In this document: piece by piece, positions 1 through 5,968 of the stretch
How the letters are laid out: each line of letters begins with the position of its first letter
Numbering within the stretch: position 1 is the first letter of the stretch
NCBI GenBank assembly: GCA_030682595.1
Contig: JAUXNZ010000218.1
Coordinates: 1 to 9,978 of the forward strand
Length of the DNA stretch: 9,978 nt
Source: Rhodocyclaceae bacterium
GTDB lineage: Bacteria > Pseudomonadota > Gammaproteobacteria > Burkholderiales > Rhodocyclaceae
Reading direction: 5' to 3'
The notes under the pieces: model-generated
Database searches by the model: none
Told to the model about the DNA's origin: nothing
Seen by the model: only the letters and a program-made list of their open reading frames with translations
Translations under genes and position numbers: made by a program

Positions 1-1308
1 CGGGCAGCCCCAGTAGCGCTGGCGCGAAACGCCCCAGTCGCGCAGGCGGAACTGCACCTTCTTCTCGCCGAGGCCCTTGGCCGCGAGGTCGGCGGCGATG
101 GCATCGACGGCGGCTGCATAAGCGAGACCATCGTACTTGCCGGAATTGACGCAGACGCCGCGTTGTTTGTCGGCGTACCACTCAGCCCACGCCTCGAGAG
201 AAAAAGTCTCGCCGGCCAGCGCAATCACCTGCTTGATCGGCAACGCGTATTTTTTGGCAAATTCGAAGTCGCGCTCGTCATGGGCCGGCACGCCCATCAC
301 TGCGCCATCGCCATAGCTCATCAGCACATAGTTGCCGACCCAGACTTCGACCTTGGCGCCGGTGAGGGGATGCTCGACGAAAATGCCGGTCGGCATGCCT
401 TTTTTTTCCATGGTCGCCATGTCGGCTTCCATTACCGAGCCGTGCTTGCACTCCTCGATGAAGGTGGCGAGTTCGGGGTTGTTCTTCGCCGCATGCGTGG
501 CGAGCGGATGTTCGGCGGCGACAGCACAGAAGGTGACGCCCATGATCGTGTCAGCGCGCGTCGTGAACACCCACATCAGGTCGCGCTTGCCGTCCAGTTC
601 ATAAGGGAAGGCGAAGCGCACGCCGGTGCTCTTGCCGATCCAGTTGGCCTGCATGGTCTTGACGCGCTCGGGCCAGCCAGGCAGGGTGTCGAGGGCGGTC
701 AGCAGTTCGTCGGCGTATTGTGTGATCGCCAGGTAGTAGCCGGGAATCTCGCGTTTTTCGACCAGCGCGCCGGTGCGCCAGCCGCGCCCTTCGATCACCT
801 GCTCGTTGGCCAGCACGGTCTGGTCGACCGGGTCCCAGTTCACCACCTGGGTTTTCTTGTAGGCGATGCCCTTTTCCAGCATGCGCAGGAACAGCCACTG
901 GTTCCACTTGTAATAGTCGGGCTTGCAGGTCGCCAGCTCACGCTCCCAGTCGAGGGCGAAACCCAAGGACTTGAGCTGCTGCTTCATGTAGGCGATGTTG
1001 TCGTCGGTCCACTTGGCCGGCGGCACATTGTTCTGGATCGCCGCGTTCTCGGCCGGCAGGCCAAAGGCATCCCAGCCCATCGGCTGCAGTACATTGAATC
1101 CGCGCATCTTGTGGCTGCGGGCAAGCACGTCGCCGATCGTGTAATTGCGCACATGCCCCATGTGCAACTTGCCGGACGGGTAGGGAAACATCGACAGGCA
1201 GTAATACTTCGGCTTGGCGGTGTCTGCGGTCGCGTTGAAGGCGCGCGTTGACTGCCAGTGGGCCTGTGCGGCCTGCTCGATTGCGGCGGGTGTATATTTT
1301 TCCTGCAT
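1..1308 (-). CDS. leuS: Leucyl-tRNA synthetase, N-terminal part (cut by window start)
   Basis: Class I aminoacyl-tRNA synthetase that charges tRNA-Leu with leucine in the cytoplasm. Reading leftward from ATG at 1306-1308 the frame stays open for 436 codons to the window edge; the rest (KMSKS loop, anticodon-binding domain) lies outside. Visible landmarks are the HIGH-type signature HMGH at residues 49-52 in FPYPSGKLHMGHVRNY, the GWDAFGLPAENAA block near 78-90, and the inserted CP1 editing domain with TTRADTIMG at 249-257 and GDGAVMGVPAHDERDF at 333-348. The catalytic core resumes as RDWGVSRQRYWG at 423-434. In the zinc-knuckle region (about 157-180, NWDPVDQTVLANEQVIEG) the cysteines known in the E. 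coli enzyme are absent. No good Shine-Dalgarno precedes the ATG, but the encoded MQEKYTP start fits the family. Identity is near certain. Confidence 0.98.
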   Translation of the reverse strand, partial: MQEKYTPAAIEQAAQAHWQSTRAFNATADTAKPKYYCLSMFPYPSGKLHMGHVRNYTIGDVLARSHKMRGFNVLQPMGWDAFGLPAENAAIQNNVPPAKWTDDNIAYMKQQLKSLGFALDWERELATCKPDYYKWNQWLFLRMLEKGIAYKKTQVVNWDPVDQTVLANEQVIEGRGWRTGALVEKREIPGYYLAITQYADELLTALDTLPGWPERVKTMQANWIGKSTGVRFAFPYELDGKRDLMWVFTTRADTIMGVTFCAVAAEHPLATHAAKNNPELATFIEECKHGSVMEADMATMEKKGMPTGIFVEHPLTGAKVEVWVGNYVLMSYGDGAVMGVPAHDERDFEFAKKYALPIKQVIALAGETFSLEAWAEWYADKQRGVCVNSGKYDGLAYAAAVDAIAADLAAKGLGEKKVQFRLRDWGVSRQRYWGCP

Positions 1309-1348
1309 GGCCGGGATGCGCGTTTAGCGTGTTTCGACAAAGCATCAA

Positions 1349-1354
1349 ATTATA
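1349..1354 (-). promoter_or_regulatory. Candidate -10 box of a leuS promoter
   Basis: Read on the minus strand this is a perfect TATAAT, in the 90-bp gap between the 112-codon gene and leuS, about 40 bases before the leuS ATG. The expected start point would give a leader of roughly 30-35 nt. No convincing -35 hexamer lies 16-18 bases upstream, where the sequence is very GC-rich, so this rests on the -10 match and its position. The rest of the gap shows no terminator-like hairpin. Confidence 0.4.
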
Positions 1355-1398
1355 CGCGCCCGCCCTCCCGGCTGCGCCACGGTGTGGGTCAGAGACCG

Positions 1399-1737
1399 TC
1401 AGCCGAGTTGCGTTGGTCGTAGCGTGTTCCAGCCGCGTGAATTGTTCAGCGCGAAGGCGTCGTAGATGGCCACCGGGGCCTGCCAGAGGTTTTGGTTGAA
1501 GCGCGTCCAGCGGCGCCAGCCGAAGGAATCGGCATCCGCCTGCAGGCATTCCGCAGCCACCAATTCAAACAGGCGATCCATCGCGGCTTCCCAATAGGCT
1601 GGCGTTTCCGTCGTACCGGTGACCAGCGCGGCATGGCGCTGGGCGTCAAGCCAGAGTGCTTCGCCGCGCTGCAGGGAAATGCCGGCCTTGTTGGCCAGCC
1701 AGGGTAGAAGTTTCGGGCTGCAATTATTCGATTTCAT
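1399..1737 (-). CDS. Conserved-hypothetical Trp-rich small protein, 112 aa
   Basis: Soluble-looking protein with no signal peptide or membrane segment; I do not recognise a domain with a known function. The start at ATG 1735-1737 is chosen because a strong ribosome binding site (GGGAAGGAA on the minus strand, about 1744-1752) sits just upstream. The protein begins MKSNNCSPKLLPWLANKAGI and ends at TGA 1399-1401. It holds seven tryptophans (residues 13, 29, 49, 74, 77, 85, 103), with an aromatic/basic cluster around FGWRRWTRFNQNLW (72-85). Its look resembles conserved hypotheticals I associate with betaproteobacteria, which is memory only. It lies 90 bp upstream of leuS on the same strand and could be co-transcribed with it. 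The frame stays open upstream to 2004, but that stretch has no coding character. That it is a real gene is likely; function is unknown. Confidence 0.75.
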   Translation of the reverse strand: MKSNNCSPKLLPWLANKAGISLQRGEALWLDAQRHAALVTGTTETPAYWEAAMDRLFELVAAECLQADADSFGWRRWTRFNQNLWQAPVAIYDAFALNNSRGWNTLRPTQLG

Positions 1738-1810
1738 GATCGGTTCCTTCCCGTTACAAGAAACCCTCGTGAGGCGACTCATAACATGTGGTTCATTAGA
1801 CTTAGGACGT

Positions 1811-1816
1811 ATTGTA
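1811..1816 (-). promoter_or_regulatory. Candidate -10 box for the 112-aa gene
   Basis: On the minus strand this reads TACAAT (five of six bases of TATAAT), 73 bases before the ATG at 1737. It lies in an AT-richer patch of the divergent intergenic region. The -35 candidates at a 16-18 base spacing are poor, so this is a suggestion only. Confidence 0.25.
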
Positions 1817-1852
1817 CGCGTTTCTTGTGCACTGCAGCATAGCATTGGTTGA

Positions 1853-1910
1853 GCTTGTCCGTGTATCTGGGTGTTGTTGGCTTTATGCAAGGCTTTGCGG
1901 ACGGACAAGC
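1853..1910. repeat. Perfect 10-bp inverted repeat in the divergent intergenic region
   Basis: GCTTGTCCGT at 1853-1862 is the exact reverse complement of ACGGACAAGC at 1901-1910, with 38 bases between. The match does not extend outward (1852 and 1911 do not pair) or inward. It lies between the candidate promoters of the divergent genes, so it could be a paired operator, the closing stem of a structured RNA, or chance. It interleaves with a second inverted repeat (1865-1872 / 1934-1941). Confidence 0.6.
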
Positions 1911-1941
1911 GGTCGTTACAGCCGGGAATTACTACCCAGAT
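1865..1941. repeat. Perfect 8-bp inverted repeat interleaved with the 10-bp one
   Basis: ATCTGGGT at 1865-1872 is the exact reverse complement of ACCCAGAT at 1934-1941. Its left arm lies inside the loop of the 1853-1910 repeat and its right arm outside it, so the two stems together would have H-type pseudoknot topology in RNA. An 8-bp match alone is weak evidence; the combination with the 10-bp pair is what makes it worth listing. Confidence 0.45.
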
Positions 1942-1974
1942 GGCGTAGGTGCCTGTTAATCGGCATCTGCATGG

Positions 1975-1980
1975 TAATAT
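1975..1980 (+). promoter_or_regulatory. Candidate -10 box for the Mrp operon
   Basis: TAATAT at 1975-1980 lies about 57 bases before the preferred mrpE ATG, in the most AT-rich part of the region. A weak -35-like CTGTTA is at 1953-1958, a 16-base spacing. No other plus-strand promoter is evident, and the tight gene packing downstream implies that most transcription of the ten genes starts near here. Confidence 0.3.
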
Positions 1981-2036
1981 TCTGATATTCCCTTGCGGCC
2001 TCAATGCCCCCCCACATCGCGACGCGAAAGCTCAGC

Positions 2037-2531
2037 ATGTTGCGCAGTTTTAGCCTATTCCTGTGTCTTTTCCTGTTCTGGTTGCTGCTGTCCGGCATGC
2101 CGACGCCGTTTTTATTGTCCGCAGGGGTTGGCTGTGCATTGCTGGTGGTCTGGTTCGCCCGCTGGATCGACATCGTCGATCAGGAAGGCCACCCGATTCG
2201 TCTGCTCTGGCACGCCCTACTGTCTTATTGGCCATGGTTGCTGAAAGAGATTGTCGTCTCTGCCTGGCAGGTGAGTCGGGTCGTGCTGGACCCAAAATTG
2301 CCGATCAGTCCGACCCTGGTGCGGCTGCGACCGTCACAGACGACGGATATTGGCCTGGTCATTCATGCCAACTCGATTACGCTGACGCCGGGCACGATCT
2401 CCGTGAAAGTTGGCCGCGAGGAGTTCCTGGTACACGCCCTGACGCGCGAAGGCGCGGCCGGGGTGCAGCGTGGCGGCGAAATGGATAAGCGGGTGAGCGC
2501 CCTCGAAAAGCGGCCGGAGCCAGTTCGGTGA
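2037..2531 (+). CDS. mrpE: Mrp/Mnh cation:proton antiporter subunit E
   Basis: MrpE/MnhE-type small membrane subunit of the multi-subunit Na+(K+)/H+ antiporter. With ATG 2037 the protein is 164 aa. Two hydrophobic helices (about 4-20, LFLCLFLFWLLLSG, and 22-40) are followed by a third hydrophobic stretch around LLWHALLSYWPWLLKEIVVSAW. The soluble C-terminal domain carries the family pattern of MrpE: the block VVLDPKLPISPTLVRL, then ANSITLTPGTISV and VHALTRE. An in-frame ATG at 2004 would add MPPHIATRKLS; I prefer 2037 because GAAAG lies about nine bases upstream and MLRSFSL leads straight into the first helix. It is the first gene of the operon, and its TGA overlaps the mrpF start by one base. 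Confidence 0.93.
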   Translation: MLRSFSLFLCLFLFWLLLSGMPTPFLLSAGVGCALLVVWFARWIDIVDQEGHPIRLLWHALLSYWPWLLKEIVVSAWQVSRVVLDPKLPISPTLVRLRPSQTTDIGLVIHANSITLTPGTISVKVGREEFLVHALTREGAAGVQRGGEMDKRVSALEKRPEPVR

Positions 2532-2797
2532 TGTTCTCGGCGGTCGCCGTCGCCTTGCTGGTGACTACCGCATTGGCTCTGGCGCGTGCCGCGCTTGGCC
2601 CGACTGTTTTTGACCGTTTGCAGGCCGCTAACACGATCGGCACCTGTACGATGCTGCTGCTGGCGACCCTGGGCTTCCTCGGTGGCCGGCCGGAATTTCT
2701 CGATCTGGCCTTGGTCTATGGCCTGCTGAACGTGATCGGCATGGTGGCGGTGCTGAAGTTTTTTCGCCATGACCAGTCGGCGGAGGCGGAAAAATGA
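2531..2797 (+). CDS. mrpF: Mrp/Mnh antiporter subunit F
   Basis: Small hydrophobic subunit of the Mrp antiporter, 88 aa, with three predicted transmembrane helices (about 3-22, 34-52, 58-78). The family signature lies between helices 1 and 2: RAALGPTVFDRLQAANTIGT resembles the MrpF R-x-x-x-G-P-T-x-x-D-R motif. ATG 2531-2533 overlaps the mrpE stop as TGATG; a GTG at 2528 would add only one residue. GGAG lies at about 2516-2519. The stop overlaps the mrpG start by four bases (ATGA at 2794), consistent with translational coupling. Length and motif fit the family well. Confidence 0.92.
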   Translation: MFSAVAVALLVTTALALARAALGPTVFDRLQAANTIGTCTMLLLATLGFLGGRPEFLDLALVYGLLNVIGMVAVLKFFRHDQSAEAEK

Positions 2798-3126
2798 GCC
2801 CCGATTTATTGCGCGACCTGGCGAGCTGGACCTGCCTGCTGGCGGGTGGCGGTTTTTGCCTGGTCGGTGGCATCGGCCTGCTGCGCATGCCGGACTTTTA
2901 CACCCGCATGCACGCCGCCAGCGTCACCGATACCATCGGCGCCGGGCTGGTGTTGCTTGGTCTGCTGTTCCAGGCCGGCTTCTCGCTGGTTGGCGCCAAG
3001 CTGCTGATGGTCGGCCTGCTGATCTTTTTCACCAGCCCCACCGCCAGCCATGCCCTCGCCCGCTCGGCACTGCTGCATGGCCTCAAGCCGAAACTTGCGC
3101 CGCCGGAGGCATCATCGAAACCATAA
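2794..3126 (+). CDS. mrpG: Mrp/Mnh antiporter subunit G
   Basis: MrpG/MnhG (PhaG-type) subunit, 110 aa, with three predicted helices (about 8-29, 46-64, 66-82). The diagnostic segment is GLLRMPDFYTRMHAASVTDT, matching the family's R-x-P-D-x-x-x-R-x-H-A-A pattern, followed by IGAGLVLLGLLFQAG. The start is well supported: GGAGG at 2782-2786 lies seven bases before the ATG, which overlaps the mrpF stop as ATGA. The hydrophilic tail (KPKLAPPEASSKP) ends at TAA 3124-3126, inside the reading frame of the next gene. Confidence 0.94.
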   Translation: MSPDLLRDLASWTCLLAGGGFCLVGGIGLLRMPDFYTRMHAASVTDTIGAGLVLLGLLFQAGFSLVGAKLLMVGLLIFFTSPTASHALARSALLHGLKPKLAPPEASSKP

Positions 3127-3650
3127 TCATCAACACGCTGCTGGTGTTCATGGTGCTTATCGTGCTGGCCCTGATCCGTACGCGCAACCTGTTTGGCGTA
3201 ATCGTGCTGTCCGGCGCCTACAGTTTTCTCATGGCCACGGTGCTGGTGGCTCTCGACGCAGTCGACGTCGCGATGACCGAGGCGGCCGTCGGCGCGGGGG
3301 TGTCCACGGTTTTGCTGCTCGGCGCGCTCCGCCTGTGCAAGAGCGAAGAGGCGAAACCCGCGCACCGGCCCTGGCTACCGCTGGCCGTTGCGGTTTCGAC
3401 CGGCTTGCTGCTGGCTTACGGTGCCATGGATCTGCCCGACTTCGCTGACCCGCAGGCACCCATCCATCAGCATGTCGTGCCGCGTTACATGGAAAACGAG
3501 GTCGATGTCCCCAACGTCGTGACGGCGGTACTGGCAAGCTTCCGCGGCTATGACACCCTGGGGGAAACCACGGTAGTGTTTACCGCCGGAGCGGGCATCA
3601 TTGCCCTGCTGCGCCGCCGGAAGTCCAGACGGGGCGCGGATGGAAAATAA
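3114..3650 (+). CDS. MrpA C-terminal / MbhD-MbhE-like (DUF4040) subunit; start codon uncertain
   Basis: Stand-alone version of the C-terminal part of MrpA, equal to MbhD plus MbhE of membrane hydrogenases and related to NuoJ. The first part has three helices and the DUF4040 signature DAVDVAMTEAAVGAGVSTVL, with the conserved intramembrane Glu at codon 3279-3281. The second part carries the MbhE/MrpA-end pattern VVTAVLASFRGYDTLGET followed by a last helix. The start is odd. No ATG, GTG or TTG lies at the expected place; a strong GGAGG at 3105-3109 points to about 3114-3120, where the frame reads ATC GAA ACC. Canonical alternatives are GTG 3144 or ATG 3150, which cut into the first helix. I drew the start at ATC 3114, but 3144 is the conservative choice. 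The frame overlaps the mrpG end and, at its 3' end, the mrpB start. Family assignment is firm; the start is not. Confidence 0.85.
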   Translation: METIIINTLLVFMVLIVLALIRTRNLFGVIVLSGAYSFLMATVLVALDAVDVAMTEAAVGAGVSTVLLLGALRLCKSEEAKPAHRPWLPLAVAVSTGLLLAYGAMDLPDFADPQAPIHQHVVPRYMENEVDVPNVVTAVLASFRGYDTLGETTVVFTAGAGIIALLRRRKSRRGADGK

Positions 3651-4086
3651 TCTCGTACTCCGGGTGGTCGGCAAGCTGCTGATCCCCTTCATCCTGCTGT
3701 TTGCGCTCTACGTGCAATTTCATGGCGACTTCGGCCCGGGCGGCGGGTTCCAGGCCGGCGTGATCTTCGCTACCGGCATTGTTTTTTATGCGTTGATCTT
3801 CGGCCTCGAGCGCGCCCGCCAGGCGGTTCCCGATCGGCTGGTTGAAACCATGTTGGCCAGCGGCGTACTGATTTACGCGGGTGTCGGCGTCGCCGGCATG
3901 TTGCTGGGCGGCAATTATCTCGACTATTTCGTGCTCGACAAGAACCCGGTGATCGGCCAACACCGCGGTATCTTCTGGGTCGAGGTCGGCGTGGCCACCA
4001 CCGTCTCCGGCGTGATGCTGAAAATCTTCTACATGTTCGCCGCGCGGAGTGCCGCGGGCAATGCGCACGAAGATCCGGAGGATTAG
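3640..4086 (+). CDS. mrpB: Mrp/Mnh antiporter subunit B (MnhB domain)
   Basis: MnhB/MrpB-family membrane subunit, 148 aa, with four predicted helices (about 10-25, 34-55, 64-84, 106-127). The signature between helices 1 and 2 is FHGDFGPGGGFQAGV, the G-x-G-G-G-F-Q-x-G motif typical of the family. ATG 3640 is preferred: it gives MENNLVLRVVGKLLIPF, the usual short N-terminus before helix 1, and overlaps the preceding stop by 11 bases. An ATG at 3601 would add 13 residues encoded inside the previous gene. The ribosome binding site is weak (GGGGCG), so translation is probably coupled. The stop is two bases before the mrpC start. Confidence 0.93.
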   Translation: MENNLVLRVVGKLLIPFILLFALYVQFHGDFGPGGGFQAGVIFATGIVFYALIFGLERARQAVPDRLVETMLASGVLIYAGVGVAGMLLGGNYLDYFVLDKNPVIGQHRGIFWVEVGVATTVSGVMLKIFYMFAARSAAGNAHEDPED

Positions 4087-4088
4087 CC

Positions 4089-4460
4089 GTGCTCGAGCAT
4101 TTCAGCTACATCGTTACAGTTTTCCTCATGGTCGCCGGCCTCTTCATCATCATGGCGCACGGCAACCTGATCAGGAAAATGATCGGGCTATCGATCTTCC
4201 AGACCTCGGTGTATCTGCTCTACATCGTGCCGGGCAAATTGATTGGCGGCACCGCGCCGATCATTGCGCCGGAATACAGCATTTACTCCAATCCACTGCC
4301 GCATGTGCTGATCCTCACCGCCATCGTCGTCGGCGTCGCCACGCTGGCGCTCGGGCTGGCGCTGGCGGTGCGCATCCGCGAGGCTTACGGCAGCATCGAA
4401 GAAGACCAAATTCTTGCGCGGGATAATGCCATCGAGGACGCGGAAGAGATGCGCACATGA
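4089..4460 (+). CDS. mrpC: Mrp/Mnh antiporter subunit C (NuoK-like)
   Basis: Homologue of complex I subunit NuoK: 123 aa with three helices (about 6-22, 28-48, 76-98). The segment NLIRKMIGLSIFQTSVYLLY matches the MrpC form of the NuoK fold, and LPHVLILTAIVVGVATLAL matches the third helix. As in Mrp proteins generally, the second NuoK glutamate position reads as the LTAIVVG pattern. The start is GTG 4089-4091, supported by GGAGG at 4077-4081, seven bases upstream. The acidic tail (residues about 106-120) is hydrophilic and probably cytoplasmic. The stop overlaps the next ATG by four bases. Confidence 0.93.
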   Translation: MLEHFSYIVTVFLMVAGLFIIMAHGNLIRKMIGLSIFQTSVYLLYIVPGKLIGGTAPIIAPEYSIYSNPLPHVLILTAIVVGVATLALGLALAVRIREAYGSIEEDQILARDNAIEDAEEMRT

Positions 4461-5968
4461 GCATCGCCGCGCACCTGCCCGCCCTGCAAGTGGTGGTCCC
4501 CTTGCTGGCGGCGCCGCTGGTCGTGCTGTTGCGTCACGGCGGGGTCGCCTTCGCCGTGGTGACCGCGGCGGCCTGGGCCGCCTTTGCCACCGCGATCGGA
4601 CTCTGGCTGCAGCTTGGCCAACTGGATGCCGGTGGTGTGATCTCCTATCACATCGGCAGCTGGCCGCCCCCCTGGGGCATCGAGTACCGCGTCGATCGTC
4701 TGACCAGCTTCGTCCTGCTGCTCGTTTCGGGCATGGCGGCCGTGGTGCTGCCCTACAGCCGCGCCAGCGTCCTGCGCGAGATTCCGCGCGAACTGCACTA
4801 TCTCTACTACTCGATGTTCGCGCTTTGTCTCACCGGCCTCCTGGGCATCACCATCACCGGTGATGCCTTCAACATTTTCGTCTTCCTCGAAATCTCGTCG
4901 CTGTCGTCCTATGTGCTGATCGCCCTGGGCCGCGACCGCCGCGCGCTCACCGCCGCCTTCCAGTACCTGATCATGGGCAGCATCGGCGCCACCTTCATCG
5001 TCATCGGCATCGGCTTCCTCTATCTGCTGACCGGCACGCTGAATCTTGCCGACATGGCGATTCGCCTGCGCGAAGTCGAGAGCTACCGCCCCGTGCTCGT
5101 CGCGCTGGCCTTCCTCACCGTCGGCATCTCGCTCAAGCTGGCGCTGTTTCCGCTGCACCAATGGCTGCCCAACGCCTACACTTACGCGCCCTCGGCCGTC
5201 ACCGCCTTTCTCGCCGCCACCGCCACCAAGGTCTCGGTGTATGTGCTGATCCGCTTCTATTACACGGTGTTCGGCGAAAGCCTGGTGTTCCAGCAACTGC
5301 CGCTGCCGCAGATCATGCTCTGGCTGTCGCTGATGGCGATGTTCGGCGCCAGCTTCGCCGCCATTTTCAAGAACAACCTCAAGCGCCTGTTCGCCTATTC
5401 CAGCGTCGGCCAGATCGGTTACATCACGCTCGGGCTGTCCTTCGATTCGGTGAATGGGCTGACGGCATCCATCGTGCATCTGTTCAACCACGGCATCGCC
5501 AAGGGCGCGATCTTTCTGCTGATCGGCGGCATCGTCGCCAGCATGACAACGCGTGACGCCGTCCCGCCAGCGCCGACTTTTGATCGACTGGCCGGACTGG
5601 CCAAGCGCATGCCGCTCACCTGCTTCGGCATCGTCCTTGCCGGACTGAGTCTGATCGGCGTGCCCGGTACCGCCGGCTTTGTTACCAAGTGGTATCTGAT
5701 CCTCGCGGCAATGGAGCGGGGTCAATGGTGGCTGGTGGGCGCAATCGTGCTGAGTTCGTTACTGGCCGTCGCCTACGTCTGGCGCTTCGTCGAGGTCGCC
5801 TACTTCCATGCCGCGCCCGCTGGCAGCAAGAAGAACGAAGCGCCGCTGTCCTTGCTGATCCCCGCCTGGCTGTTGGTAATCGCGACGCTCTGGTTCGGCC
5901 TCGATACCTCCTTCACCGTCGGCACCGCGATGGACGCCGCGCAGGAACTGGTGAAGATCGGACGATGA
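4457..5968 (+). CDS. mrpD: Mrp antiporter subunit D, first proton-channel subunit
   Basis: Proton-translocating antiporter subunit of the NuoL/M/N (Proton_antipo_M) superfamily, 503 aa, about 14 membrane helices, near the usual MrpD length. Residues expected for proton transfer are in place: Glu145 (FVFLEISSLSSYVL), Lys227 and His234 in LKLALFPLHQWLP, Lys258 (FLAATATKVSVYVL), His341, His345 and Lys349 (HLFNHGIAKGAIFLL), and Lys411 (GFVTKWYLIL). Of the three antiporter-like genes it is closest to canonical MrpD, as judged by these motifs and its place after mrpC. The start ATG 4457 overlaps the mrpC stop (ATGA) and has GGAAGA at 4442-4447. Its stop overlaps the next start in the same way. Confidence 0.95.
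   Translation: MSIAAHLPALQVVVPLLAAPLVVLLRHGGVAFAVVTAAAWAAFATAIGLWLQLGQLDAGGVISYHIGSWPPPWGIEYRVDRLTSFVLLLVSGMAAVVLPYSRASVLREIPRELHYLYYSMFALCLTGLLGITITGDAFNIFVFLEISSLSSYVLIALGRDRRALTAAFQYLIMGSIGATFIVIGIGFLYLLTGTLNLADMAIRLREVESYRPVLVALAFLTVGISLKLALFPLHQWLPNAYTYAPSAVTAFLAATATKVSVYVLIRFYYTVFGESLVFQQLPLPQIMLWLSLMAMFGASFAAIFKNNLKRLFAYSSVGQIGYITLGLSFDSVNGLTASIVHLFNHGIAKGAIFLLIGGIVASMTTRDAVPPAPTFDRLAGLAKRMPLTCFGIVLAGLSLIGVPGTAGFVTKWYLILAAMERGQWWLVGAIVLSSLLAVAYVWRFVEVAYFHAAPAGSKKNEAPLSLLIPAWLLVIATLWFGLDTSFTVGTAMDAAQELVKIGR

Noticed and set aside
163..1251. Plus-strand open frame (362 codons) opposite leuS.
   Set aside because: It is a His/Gly/Val-rich shadow of leuS codons; the minus strand carries all LeuRS motifs.
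1309..1398. Looked for a rho-independent terminator or a leucine-responsive attenuator/T-box ahead of leuS.
   Set aside because: No GC-rich hairpin followed by a T run, no T-box sequence and no leader peptide with a Leu-codon run is visible in this short gap.
1853..1941. Considered an integron attC site or insertion-sequence terminal repeats because of the interleaved inverted repeats.
   Set aside because: No attC core bases, integrase, transposase or target-site duplication were seen, and the neighbours are ordinary housekeeping and transport genes.
1738..2004. The minus-strand frame of the 112-aa gene stays open upstream to an ATG at 2004, which would make a 201-aa protein.
   Set aside because: The extra 89 residues look like translated intergenic DNA, the strong ribosome binding site sits at the inner ATG (1737), and the stretch carries promoter-like boxes and inverted repeats.
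2769..3113. Upstream extension of the MrpA-C-like frame across the whole mrpG gene, offering earlier ATG starts.
   Set aside because: The extension translates to low-quality Arg/Ala/Pro-rich sequence out of frame with the convincing MrpG protein, and the family protein begins near the helix at about 3114.
4385..5725. Long minus-strand open frame (446 codons) opposite mrpC and mrpD.
   Set aside because: It has the same biased antisense composition, no recognisable domain, and lies over well-supported plus-strand genes.
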